Positions 17,199 to 25,131 of a DNA stretch of 64,000 nt are shown here, piece after piece; the stretch's first letter is position 1; each line of letters opens with the position of its first letter. Source of the DNA: UBA5336 sp964412785 (GTDB lineage: Bacteria > Pseudomonadota > Alphaproteobacteria > Caulobacterales > Hyphomonadaceae). Under the pieces are notes generated by a model. It searched no databases. It worked only from the letters and a program-made list of their open reading frames with translations, and was not told where the DNA came from. Location of the stretch: NCBI GenBank assembly GCA_964412785.1, contig CAYPQD010000006.1, positions 14,677-78,676 of the forward strand, given 5' to 3'. The position numbers and the translations under genes are program-made.

Positions 17199-18593
17199 AT
17201 GCCGGACAGCCATGACTATGACCTTTTCGTGATCGGTGGCGGCTCTGGCGGCGTCCGCGCAGCGCGGATCGCGGCGTTGTCCGGTGCGAAGGTTGCGCTG
17301 GCGGAGGAGCACCGGATGGGCGGGACCTGCGTCATCCGCGGCTGCGTACCCAAGAAGTTCATGGTCTACGCCAGCCAGTACGCCGCAGAGATCGCCCATG
17401 CGACCGGGTTTGGCTGGACGACCGGCGAGGCGCGTTTCGACTGGCCGACCTTCCAGAGCGCCATGCTGGCCGAGGTGGACCGGCTTTCAGGCATCTATGA
17501 GCGCAACCTCGCCAATGCCGGGGTCGACATTTTCGAGGAGCGGGCGGAGTTTGTCGACGCGCATACCCTGAAACTCAGGGACAGCGGGCGTACCGTCACT
17601 GCGGCGCGGGTCCTGGTGGCCGTCGGTGGCCAGCCCTGGCGGCCGTCGACGCGCGAGCTTCCGGGGGTTGAGCACACCATCACCTCCAATGAGGTGTTCC
17701 ACCTGGAGCGCCTGCCGAGCCACATGGTGATTGCGGGCGGTGGCTATATCGCGGTGGAGTTCGCCCACGTGTTCGCCGGCCTTGGGGTGCCGACCTGCCT
17801 TGTCTATCGCGGCGAGACGGTGCTCAACGGCTTTGACAGCGACGTGCGCACGGCCGTGCATGAGGGCCTGAAGGAGGCCGGCGTTCGCGTGATCACCCAC
17901 ACCGTATTCAGCTCGATCGAGAAGACGGACGATCAAAATTGTCCTTTGCACCTCACGCTCGATAACGGCATGAAGCTGGATGCCGACATGGTGATGATGG
18001 CCGTTGGCCGGCGCCCGAATACCGCCGGGCTGAACTGCGAGGCGGCCGGTGTTGCACTCGATGACAAGGGCGCGATCATCGTCGATGCGTGGTCCAGGTC
18101 GAGCGCGGACACGGTCTGGGCCGTCGGCGATGTCACCGACCGGGTCGCGCTGACACCGGTGGCGATCCGCGAGGGCCATGCCTTCGCCGATACGGTCTTC
18201 AATGACGACCCGCGCACCTTCGACCATGAGGACATCGCAACGGCGGTGTTCTCCCAGCCGGAGGTCGGCACGGTCGGCATTTCCGAGGCGCAAGCCCGTC
18301 ATCGCCATGGCAAGATCGACATCTACAAGACGCGCTTCCGGCCGATGAAGAACATGCTGTCGGGCGACAGCCGCCGCACGCTGATGAAGCTGGTGGTGAA
18401 GGCCGACGACCAGCGCGTGGTCGGGATCCACATGGTCGGGCCGGACGCGGCAGAGATCATCCAGGCGCTGGGCATCGCGGTGAAGATGGGCGTCACCAAG
18501 CCCGACTTCGACCGCACCTGCGCGGTGCACCCCACCGTGGCGGAGGAATTCGTCACCCTGCGCACCAGATGGGAGCCAGGCATGGCCTGGTGA
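17199..18593 (+). CDS. gor: Glutathione-disulfide reductase
   Basis: A 464-residue flavoprotein. The FAD-binding site is LFVIGGGSGGVRAARIAA, the redox-active pair is Cys44 and Cys49 in GGTCVIRGCVPKK, the NADPH domain has IAGGGYIAVEFA, and the C-terminus ends with the catalytic His in CAVHPTVAEE. Gor regenerates reduced glutathione with NADPH in the cytoplasm. GGCGGAGAGAGCGGGAG precedes the ATG. gshA, in the same window, makes the substrate. Length and motifs are typical. Confidence 0.93.
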   Translation: MPDSHDYDLFVIGGGSGGVRAARIAALSGAKVALAEEHRMGGTCVIRGCVPKKFMVYASQYAAEIAHATGFGWTTGEARFDWPTFQSAMLAEVDRLSGIYERNLANAGVDIFEERAEFVDAHTLKLRDSGRTVTAARVLVAVGGQPWRPSTRELPGVEHTITSNEVFHLERLPSHMVIAGGGYIAVEFAHVFAGLGVPTCLVYRGETVLNGFDSDVRTAVHEGLKEAGVRVITHTVFSSIEKTDDQNCPLHLTLDNGMKLDADMVMMAVGRRPNTAGLNCEAAGVALDDKGAIIVDAWSRSSADTVWAVGDVTDRVALTPVAIREGHAFADTVFNDDPRTFDHEDIATAVFSQPEVGTVGISEAQARHRHGKIDIYKTRFRPMKNMLSGDSRRTLMKLVVKADDQRVVGIHMVGPDAAEIIQALGIAVKMGVTKPDFDRTCAVHPTVAEEFVTLRTRWEPGMAW

Positions 18594-18614
18594 GGGGGGC
18601 TCGGCCCTGCCCGC

Positions 18615-19151
18615 CTAGATCCAGCCTGTGCGCCTGCGCATGAAACAGCGCTTGTCGACATCGAGCTTTGCCGCCTGCAGCGCTTCGATCTCGCACATCC
18701 AGTCGGCGTGCTTGCCTTCCGGGATCTCGCGGAAGCCGAGCTTTCGGTAGAACGGCCCGTTCCAGGCGACATCGCGGAAGGTGGAGAGCGTCACGCTCTT
18801 CAGGCCCCGGTCCTTGGCGTCGGCTACCACCCGCCGCACCAGCGCCCGGCCGAGGCCCTTGCGGCCATGGCCAGGATGCACCGAGACCTGGTCGAGATAG
18901 AGCGTCCCGCCGCGCTCGGAGGTCAGGGTGAAACCGACGGGCCGGCCCTGCGTGTCGCGGGCGACGAAGACATGCCGGGCGGCGATCGCCTCGGCGAGCA
19001 GGCCCTCCGGAATGTGGTCATCGCTGGCGGTCTGCGCGACAAGGCCTGTGCCCTCAAACAGGGTGTCTCCGGCAATTTGGACGGCCACCAGATCGGCAAT
19101 GTCGCCGGCATCGGCGCGCGTCAGCGTGTAGCCTTCTGGCAAGCGTTGCAT
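18615..19151 (-). CDS. GNAT family N-acetyltransferase
   Basis: A 178-residue protein with GNAT motif A as LDQVSVHPGHGRKGLGRALV (the acetyl-CoA pyrophosphate loop RKGLGRALV) and the C-terminal motif FYRKLGFREIPEG. It should acetylate an amine or amino group; the substrate is unknown. The start at 19151 has GGGGA ten bases upstream. An ATG eight codons earlier (19175) is possible but its ribosome site would touch the start. It converges on gor and is divergent from the acyl-CoA dehydrogenase. Confidence 0.85.
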   Translation of the reverse strand: MQRLPEGYTLTRADAGDIADLVAVQIAGDTLFEGTGLVAQTASDDHIPEGLLAEAIAARHVFVARDTQGRPVGFTLTSERGGTLYLDQVSVHPGHGRKGLGRALVRRVVADAKDRGLKSVTLSTFRDVAWNGPFYRKLGFREIPEGKHADWMCEIEALQAAKLDVDKRCFMRRRTGWI

Positions 19152-19219
19152 TGACCGCGCGTCCCCTTGTGGCATCTCCCTGCGAGCATCCTTCTACTCC
19201 AATTGCGGAGGCTTCGCCA

Positions 19220-20359
19220 ATGAGCGCGCCCCTGACCGATGAACAGCTGATGATCCGCGAGACGGCCCGGCGATTTGCCGAGGACCGGCTGCTGCCGGGG
19301 TCGGCGCGCTGGGACGAGGAGAGCCATTTCCCCGTCGATGTGATCTGCGAGGCGGCAGGCCTCGGCTTTGCCGGCATCTATCTCGACGAGGCGCATGGCG
19401 GCTCGGGCCTGACCCGGCTCGACGCGGTGCTGATCTTCGAGCAACTCGCCTATGGCGATGTTTCGACCGCCGCCTTCATCTCCATTCACAACATGGCAAG
19501 CTGGATGATCGACCGGTTCGGCGATGACGCCCAGCGCGCCCAATGGTTGCCGCGCCTCACCGCAATGGAGCTGATCGCCAGCTATTGCCTGACCGAGCCG
19601 GGCTCGGGCTCGGACGCAGCCTCGCTGAAGACCCGGGCAGTGCGCGAGGGCGACGACTATGTCCTGACCGGCACCAAGCAATTCATCTCCGGCGCCGGCA
19701 CCTCGGACCTCTACATCGTCATGGCGCGCACCGGCGAGGCGGGTGCCAAGGGCGTGTCGACCTTCATCATTCCCAAGGACGCCGAGGGCCTCAGCTTCGG
19801 CGCCAATGAGAAGAAGATGGGCTGGAAATCCCAGCCGACCCGGCAGGTGATCCTCGACGGTGTGCGCATCCCGGCCGGGAACCGGATTGGCGCGGAGGGC
19901 GACGGGTTCCGGTTCGCCATGGCCGGGCTCGATGGCGGCCGGCTGAACATCGCCGCCTGCTCGCTTGGAGGGGCGCAGCTGGCGCTTGACCGGGCGCTTG
20001 CCTATGCCAGGGAGCGCGAGCAGTTCGGCCGGCCGATCGCCGACTTCCAGGCGATCGCGTTCAAGCTGGCCGACATGGAAACCGAGCTGCAGGCCGCCCG
20101 CGTGATGCTCTATGAGGCCGCGTCCCGGCTCGACGGCCGGACGCCGGATGCCACGCGCTGGTGCGCCATGGCCAAGCGGTTTGTTACCGATACCGGCTTC
20201 CGCGTCGCCAATGACGCCCTCCAGATCCATGGCGGGTATGGCTATCTGTCGGACTATGGCGTCGAACAGATCGTCCGCGACCTGCGCGTCCACCAGATCC
20301 TCGAAGGCACCAATGAGATCATGCGCGTGATAATTTCCCGCGATCTGCTGGAGAGGTAG
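19220..20359 (+). CDS. Acyl-CoA dehydrogenase (isobutyryl-CoA dehydrogenase-like)
   Basis: A 379-residue flavoenzyme. It has CLTEPGSGSDAASLKT (FAD/substrate loop), GGRLNIAACSLGGAQ, the arginine loop YAREREQFGRPI, and the catalytic base Glu362 in QILEGTNEIMR. It oxidises short acyl-CoAs to enoyl-CoAs and passes electrons to ETF. The isobutyryl-CoA assignment is inferred from the 3-hydroxyisobutyryl-CoA hydrolase 2.3 kb downstream, both steps of valine breakdown. The start at 19220 follows a GGAG site. Confidence 0.88.
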   Translation: MSAPLTDEQLMIRETARRFAEDRLLPGSARWDEESHFPVDVICEAAGLGFAGIYLDEAHGGSGLTRLDAVLIFEQLAYGDVSTAAFISIHNMASWMIDRFGDDAQRAQWLPRLTAMELIASYCLTEPGSGSDAASLKTRAVREGDDYVLTGTKQFISGAGTSDLYIVMARTGEAGAKGVSTFIIPKDAEGLSFGANEKKMGWKSQPTRQVILDGVRIPAGNRIGAEGDGFRFAMAGLDGGRLNIAACSLGGAQLALDRALAYAREREQFGRPIADFQAIAFKLADMETELQAARVMLYEAASRLDGRTPDATRWCAMAKRFVTDTGFRVANDALQIHGGYGYLSDYGVEQIVRDLRVHQILEGTNEIMRVIISRDLLER

Positions 20360-20407
20360 GGGCGCTAAGGGCGGCGGGCAATTCGCCAGCCGCATGGATC
20401 GCAAGGC

Positions 20408-20836
20408 TCAGGGCTCGATGATGAATGTCAGGCTGAGCCTTTCATCGCTGACCGGCAGATTGCTGCTCATCGGAGCGAAGGTCGCTGTCGCCTGTCCGGC
20501 AGCTGCAGCTCGGAAGATCAGGTCGGAATAGACCAGATCACCCTCAAGGGTGCGATAGGTCCGGGTCAGTTCGGCGACATCCTGGAAATCGCCTTCGATG
20601 CGTCCCCATTCGATGCCGGTTTTGGTGACGCCCGGCAGGGCCATTTTCACCGAAAACGTTTCGCCCACCCGGGCCCGGATCGTGTCGCCGTCCTGGGCAA
20701 AGCTGATCGTGGCCGGCCCGGTGTCAGCGCGTTCAACCACAGAATTTTCCTGCACGTCCGGTGTCTCTCTGTCGCCGCAGGCAAACAGTGCCAGGCTCGC
20801 CAGGCAGAACGCGGTTCCACGAGAAATCCGATGCAT
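20408..20836 (-). CDS. Putative lipoprotein with possible chagasin-like (I42) fold
   Basis: A 142-residue protein with a lipoprotein-type N-terminus (MHRISRGTAFCLASLALFAC, lipobox LFAC, Cys20). The mature part is beta-rich: ARVGETFSVKMALP, then GIEWGRIEGDF, then FRAAAAGQATATF. The order and wording recall chagasin-type cysteine protease inhibitors (I42), which have GxTFxVxLP, a Trp-containing loop and a C-terminal FxxxxxGxAxLxF. The resemblance is weak and the NPTTGY loop is absent, so this is a suggestion. A full copy of the intergenic repeat begins 15 bases upstream of its start. Confidence 0.65.
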   Translation of the reverse strand: MHRISRGTAFCLASLALFACGDRETPDVQENSVVERADTGPATISFAQDGDTIRARVGETFSVKMALPGVTKTGIEWGRIEGDFQDVAELTRTYRTLEGDLVYSDLIFRAAAAGQATATFAPMSSNLPVSDERLSLTFIIEP

Positions 20837-20850
20837 CGAAGACCCTCCCT

Positions 20851-20982
20851 CTTATACCCTTCCGCGCCGACGAGTCCTAATCCGCGGTACCGGCGCATGC
20901 GGCGCCGACGCGCAGGTGTGCTTGCCCTCGCGCTTGCACTGCATTGCAAGGGATCGGTTCGGATCCCTTTCAGTTTGGTATT
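20851..20982 (+). repeat. Intergenic inverted-repeat element, copy A (full length)
   Basis: About 132 bases from CTTATACCC to GGTATT. It holds the hairpin CGGCGC-ATGCG-GCGCCG (20891-20907), the block GCTTGCCCTCGCGCT and the block GGATCGGTT. These blocks occur in the same order in the copy at 53222-53342. It lies between the divergent lipoprotein and TauD-like genes, in the 5' leader of both. Confidence 0.8.
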
Positions 20983-21112
20983 CCCTCACTTCATGAGGCG
21001 GTATCCCTGACGATCTGGCAAGTCATTTTCGACAAATATTTGACGCGCCTGAGACATGCACGCTATCGGCTGCTCTGGAAGTTCCCATCAGATGGAGCGC
21101 CGGGAGGAAGAC

Positions 21113-21976
21113 ATGACACAGATCGAAGTGATGCCACTTGAAGGCTGCGGGGCAGAGGTGCGCGGCGTGGACCTGGCGCACCTCACCGATGATGACCTTG
21201 CCAATGTGAAAGAAGCCTTTGCGGAACATGGCGTGGTCTTCTTCCGCGAGCAATCCCTGAGCGAGGAAGAGCACATCGCGCTGGCGCGGCGTTTCGGACA
21301 GATCAACATCAACCGTTTCTTCGCCGCCCATCCGGAGCATCGGGAAATTGCCATGGTCGCCAAGGAACCCGCCCAGACCGACAATATCGGCGGCGGCTGG
21401 CACACCGATCACTCCTATGACCATGAGCCCGCGCTCGGCTCCATCCTTGTCGCACGCGTGCTGCCGGAGACGGGCGGCGATACGTTCTTTGCCAGCATGT
21501 ATGCCGCTCATGATACTCTGGACGCGGAGACAAGGGCCGAGATCGAGGGCCTGCGCGCTGTCCATTCCGGCAAGCACATATTCGGCGAAGGGCCCGGCAG
21601 CTATTACCAGACCAGCGATGCCGGCGACGATCTGGCCGGCACACGCCGGGTTGGCAATGCCGCGCTGGCCGAACGTCTGGAGGATGCCGTCCACCCGGTT
21701 GTCATCACCCATCCGCTGTCCGGCCGCAGGGCACTCTATGTCAACCCGGCCTTCACCGTGCGTTTCGATGGCATGACGAAGGAGGAGAGCCAACCGCTCC
21801 TGTCAAAGCTCTTCGCGCACTGTTTCTCAGGCGATTTCCATCATCGCTTCAAATGGGAACCGGGCTCGGTCGCCTTCTGGGACAATCGCGCGACCTGGCA
21901 CTGGGCCCTCAATGACTATCATGGCCAGCGCCGCATCATGCACCGCATCACCCTTGAGGGCGGCCCGCTGGCCTGA
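21113..21976 (+). CDS. TauD/TfdA family Fe(II)/2-oxoglutarate dioxygenase
   Basis: A 287-residue dioxygenase. The iron ligands are His97 and Asp99 in WHTDHSYD and the distal His263 in TWHWALNDY; the 2-oxoglutarate Arg278 is in MHRITLEG. TauD-type enzymes hydroxylate sulfonates, sulfate esters, phenoxyacetates or other carboxylates. The substrate cannot be read from sequence; no sulfonate transport genes are near. A GGGAGGAAG ribosome site precedes the ATG. A copy of the intergenic repeat occupies the upstream region. Confidence 0.9.
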   Translation: MTQIEVMPLEGCGAEVRGVDLAHLTDDDLANVKEAFAEHGVVFFREQSLSEEEHIALARRFGQININRFFAAHPEHREIAMVAKEPAQTDNIGGGWHTDHSYDHEPALGSILVARVLPETGGDTFFASMYAAHDTLDAETRAEIEGLRAVHSGKHIFGEGPGSYYQTSDAGDDLAGTRRVGNAALAERLEDAVHPVVITHPLSGRRALYVNPAFTVRFDGMTKEESQPLLSKLFAHCFSGDFHHRFKWEPGSVAFWDNRATWHWALNDYHGQRRIMHRITLEGGPLA

Positions 21977-22041
21977 CACGGCGCTTGCGGAGGGGAGGGG
22001 CACCGCCATACTTTGGCACATCCAACGACACTGGCAGCGCC

Positions 22042-22284
22042 ATGAAGTCCTTCCCCATCAGCGAGCTTGATCCACGCCTTGTGAAGCTGATCGAGGCTGG
22101 TGAGACGGTCCTGCTCACGCGCGACAACAAAACAATTGCCTCCGTCACGCCGGAACAGGTTTCTGTGGACTGGCTTGAGAAGCGCCGGGAAACGATCCGG
22201 CGTATCAATGCCTTTCGCGAGAGCCTCGATCCAACCGTCGGCGACTTCGACATCCGCGAAGCGATTGAAGAGGGGCGTGAATGA
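22042..22284 (+). CDS. Phd/YefM-like antitoxin
   Basis: An 80-residue protein beginning MKSFPISELDPRLVKLIEAG and continuing ETVLLTRDNKTIASVTP, the strand-helix-strand pattern of Phd/YefM (prevent-host-death) antitoxins. A charged C-terminal tail with DFDIREAIEEGRE would bind the toxin. The last codons overlap the toxin start (ATGA at 22281), the usual toxin-antitoxin coupling. Upstream ribosome signal is weak. It would repress its own operon and neutralise the PIN protein. Confidence 0.8.
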   Translation: MKSFPISELDPRLVKLIEAGETVLLTRDNKTIASVTPEQVSVDWLEKRRETIRRINAFRESLDPTVGDFDIREAIEEGRE

Positions 22285-22625
22285 AGGAGGTTGTTGTCGA
22301 TGCCTCGGCCGTCCTGTCCTGGCTCCTGCCTTCGCAGGCAACCCCTGCCAGCATTCAGTTCCTCTGGCAGGCGGAACAGGTCAAACTGCTCGCGCAGCGT
22401 CTCACTGAGTATGAAATCCGCAACGTCTTGCTTCGCGCCGAACGTCGCGCCGGCAGTTCGCCGGGCATCGCGCGTACCAGTCTGCAGCTCTGCGAGGGGC
22501 TTGGCGTGGTGCTTGACCGGACCCCTGGTCGCGCACGCCTTGCGATTCCTCTTCTCTCGCGTGACCGGAACATGATCGAGGCTTGCGAGGGGATGGGCGT
22601 CTTGTATGAGTCGCTGCTGTCGTGA
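22281..22625 (+). CDS. VapC-like PIN-domain toxin, probably inactivated by an internal deletion
   Basis: A 114-residue PIN protein. It retains the first acid Asp7 (VVVDASAVLSWLL), the second Glu45 (LTEYEIRNVLLRAERR) and the last Asp95 (LLSRDRNMIEA). The helix that normally carries YDAxYLxLA, with the third metal-binding acid, is missing: TPGRAR runs straight into LAIPLLSRD, where relatives have about 20 further residues. It is shorter than the usual 130-140 residues. VapC enzymes cut tRNA or rRNA; this one is likely weak or dead. The antitoxin frame is intact. Its stop overlaps the GTG start of the next gene. Confidence 0.75.
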   Translation: MKEVVVDASAVLSWLLPSQATPASIQFLWQAEQVKLLAQRLTEYEIRNVLLRAERRAGSSPGIARTSLQLCEGLGVVLDRTPGRARLAIPLLSRDRNMIEACEGMGVLYESLLS

Positions 22626-23680
22626 CCGAAGATATTCTCATCCGTACCGAAGGGGGTGTTGGCCGCATCACGCTGAGCCGGCCAAAGGCGCTGCATGCGC
22701 TGAACAGGGCGATGTGTCTTGCCGTGCTGGAGGCGCTCACAGACTGGGCCGGCGAGGACAGTGTCGACATGGCGATGATCGACCATGCGCCGGAGACGCG
22801 CGGCTTCTGCGCCGGCGGTGATATCCGAATGCTGGCGGAAAGCGGCGCCGGCGATGCCAGCGAGGCGCGCGCCTTCTTTCACGCCGAATACCGGATGAAC
22901 CGTGCGATCAAGCGCTTCCCCAAGCCCTGCCTGGCGATCATGGACGGGGTCACGATGGGCGGCGGCGTCGGTATCTCGGTGCATGGCAGTCACCGGGTCG
23001 CCACGCCGAACACCGTGTTCGCCATGCCGGAGACGGGGATCGGCCTGTTTCCCGATGTCGGTGGCGGCTGGTTCCTGCCGCGGCTGACCGGCGAACTCGG
23101 CACCTGGCTGGCGCTGACCGGCGCCCGGCTGAAGGGCCCGGATGTCGCAGCAGCACGTATCGCCACCCATTTCGTGCCCTCAGAACTCGTCGGAAACCTG
23201 AAACGCCAGGTTCTGGAGGCGGATTTTTCAGCCGGTGCGGCCGAGCTCCTCGGCGAGATCCTGCGCGGTCTCAGCCACCCGGTCCCGGCACCCGCCCATG
23301 CCGCCCACATGGAGGCAATCAATCGCTGCTTTGCCCATGATCGGGCAGAGGACATTGTCTCGGCCCTCAGCCAGGAGGGCGGCGCCTGGGCTGGCGAACA
23401 GGTCGCCACGCTGGTCACCAAGTCGCCCGAGACGGTGAAGGTGGCCCTGCGCCAGCTGCGCGAGGGGGCGCGGCATGAGGCGTTTGAGGAGACGATGCGG
23501 ATGGAATACCGCATTGGCTGGCGCAAGGTGCAAAGCCACGACTTTCTTGAAGGCGTGCGCGCGGTGATTATCGACAAGGACAAGGCTCCGGCATGGAAGC
23601 CGGCGCGCCTTGAGGATGTCAGCGAGGCCGACGTGCAGCGATATTTTGACACGCTGGGTACCGACGAGCTCGACTTCTGA
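22622..23680 (+). CDS. 3-hydroxyisobutyryl-CoA hydrolase (enoyl-CoA hydratase family)
   Basis: A 352-residue crotonase-fold protein. It has GRITLSRPKALHALN, the oxyanion loop RGFCAGGDIRML, the second loop DGVTMGGGVGISVHG and the catalytic region FAMPETGIGLFPDVGGGWF, which distinguishes the hydrolase branch from ordinary hydratases. The long C-terminal extension is also characteristic. The enzyme releases 3-hydroxyisobutyrate from its CoA ester in valine degradation, following the acyl-CoA dehydrogenase step at 19220-20359. The GTG start at 22622 overlaps the vapC-like stop, so the toxin-antitoxin genes may have inserted in front of it and now share its transcript. Confidence 0.9.
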   Translation: MTEDILIRTEGGVGRITLSRPKALHALNRAMCLAVLEALTDWAGEDSVDMAMIDHAPETRGFCAGGDIRMLAESGAGDASEARAFFHAEYRMNRAIKRFPKPCLAIMDGVTMGGGVGISVHGSHRVATPNTVFAMPETGIGLFPDVGGGWFLPRLTGELGTWLALTGARLKGPDVAAARIATHFVPSELVGNLKRQVLEADFSAGAAELLGEILRGLSHPVPAPAHAAHMEAINRCFAHDRAEDIVSALSQEGGAWAGEQVATLVTKSPETVKVALRQLREGARHEAFEETMRMEYRIGWRKVQSHDFLEGVRAVIIDKDKAPAWKPARLEDVSEADVQRYFDTLGTDELDF

Positions 23681-23712
23681 GCTGTTTTCCAGCGCTTTCA
23701 GTCGCCTCGATC

Positions 23713-23828
23713 CTAAACAGATCCGTCAATCCGTTAACGCTGTCCACGCACAAGTCTTGCCTGTTTAGCCTGGTATTAGGGAGTATCGGCTAAATCACCG
23801 GAAACTACACAAAAACCTAAACGGTGAT
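23713..23828. promoter_or_regulatory. Inverted repeats upstream of the MarR gene
   Basis: CTAAACAG (23713-23720) is repeated in inverse as CTGTTTAG (23761-23768). ATCACCG (23794-23800) is repeated in inverse as CGGTGAT (23822-23828), overlapping the candidate start codons. Such pairs could serve as binding sites of the MarR regulator itself. Bases 23767-23778 also equal 12 bases of the right end of the intergenic repeat (AGCCTGGTATTA). Confidence 0.35.
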
Positions 23829-24330
23829 GGTTATGACAAATACACACTCTTCCCCCGCGGAGGAAGCGTTCGCTGATGGCGAGTCCTTCCTCAAGTCCCT
23901 GTCCCTTCTGGAGCAGGCACACCGCCGCCTCCATGACGTCGTCAAGGACGACCTGGAGCGCCATGGCGAGCGCTCGCTGACCGGCGTGCAGGCACTGCTG
24001 ATCTACGAGATTGGCGAGGGCGAGGCGCAGGCGGCCGCGCTGAGGGCGCGCGGGGCATTTGCCGGCACCAGCCTCTCCTACAATCTGAAGAAGCTGCAGG
24101 AGTCCGGCTATCTGGAGCAGACCCGCTCGTCCTCGGACAAGCGGACGGTGCGCCTGAAACTGACCGCGAAGGGCCTCAAGGTCCGCGCCCGGGTCGCCGC
24201 CCTGTTCGACAAGCAGGCCGCCGCCCTTGAACCGACGGCGAGCGTCCGCGCCGAGGACCTCGCCCAGCTCAACCGGACCGTCTCGCGCCTGGAACGCTTC
24301 TGGTCCGACCAGATCCGCTACCGACTCTGA
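23827..24330 (+). CDS. MarR-family winged-helix regulator
   Basis: A protein of 165-168 residues depending on start (GTG 23824, ATG 23827 or ATG 23833; none has a clear ribosome site). The central winged helix reads LTGVQALLIYEIGEGEAQAA, then TSLSYNLKKLQESGYLEQTRS and SDKRTVRLKLTAKG, a MarR pattern with the wing RSSSDKRTVRL. It resembles the LdtR-like branch of alphaproteobacteria. It stands alone, so its targets are unknown; inverted repeats in the leader suggest autoregulation. Confidence 0.88.
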   Translation: MVMTNTHSSPAEEAFADGESFLKSLSLLEQAHRRLHDVVKDDLERHGERSLTGVQALLIYEIGEGEAQAAALRARGAFAGTSLSYNLKKLQESGYLEQTRSSSDKRTVRLKLTAKGLKVRARVAALFDKQAAALEPTASVRAEDLAQLNRTVSRLERFWSDQIRYRL

Positions 24331-24396
24331 GACGCGCTGGCAGACTGTCGCAGCAGTTGTGGTGAGGTGCACGCGCCCGCGCTACGCTAGCACGCC

Positions 24397-25083
24397 ATGC
24401 GCGGTTGGCTGTGTCTTCTCATTGCGGCAAGGCTTGCCCTGTCCGCCAATGCGGGCCCATGGATCAGGTCCGCAGGCGAGCACTATGTCCGTTTGGCCAT
24501 GGCCGACGAACAGGTCGAGGGTCTCGCCGCGCGTCGGATCGACCTCTATGGCGAAACCGGCCTCGGCGGCGGCTGGTCCTTGTCGGCCAAGGCCGAACAT
24601 GTGGGCTTTGACACAGCGCCCGACTTCAATGCCGAGGGCTACCGCCTGACCCTTCGGCGCGCCCTGTTCCGCCGCCGCACGGCGGTTATCAGCGGCGGCG
24701 TCAGCATGGTTCATGGCGCGGCAATCGGCGGGGCGGAAGGATGCGCCGGCACCGGGGGTGAATTGCGCCTCGGCGCCGGGGTCTCAGGCACGCGTCGCGG
24801 GCGGGACTGGTACGCCTTCGCCGACCTCGCAGGCCGGCAGCAGGGCAGGGACTGCCAGCGCGAGCGGCTGGAGCTCGGTCTGGGGCGCGAACTCGGCCGC
24901 AACCTCTATCTCACCCAGCAGGTCTGGATCGAGCGCGGCAGTGGTGCCGCACGCTCCGACAAGCTGGAGACCGGTCTCACCTTCACCCCGGATTGGGGCG
25001 AGGTGACGCTGGCCTGGCGCGAGGAAGTGTCGGGCCGCTTCAGCGAGACCGGCCTCGTCCTCGCGCTTGCCCGCCGCTTCTGA
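24397..25083 (+). CDS. Predicted outer-membrane beta-barrel-like protein
   Basis: A 228-residue protein with an N-terminal hydrophobic segment likely to be a signal peptide (MRGWLCLLIAARLALSANAG). The rest alternates polar and hydrophobic residues in short strands (RIDLYGETGLGGGWSLSAKA, YRLTLRRALFRRR, LELGLGRELGRNLYLTQQ) and ends in Arg-Arg-Phe, matching the terminal aromatic residue of outer-membrane barrels. I know no named family. The two cysteines in EGCAG and RDCQR could form a disulfide. Function unknown. Confidence 0.7.
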   Translation: MRGWLCLLIAARLALSANAGPWIRSAGEHYVRLAMADEQVEGLAARRIDLYGETGLGGGWSLSAKAEHVGFDTAPDFNAEGYRLTLRRALFRRRTAVISGGVSMVHGAAIGGAEGCAGTGGELRLGAGVSGTRRGRDWYAFADLAGRQQGRDCQRERLELGLGRELGRNLYLTQQVWIERGSGAARSDKLETGLTFTPDWGEVTLAWREEVSGRFSETGLVLALARRF

Positions 25084-25131
25084 GGCCTGGCGGTTGCCGG
25101 CGAGCGACAGCACGGCTAAGCGCATCGCGCC

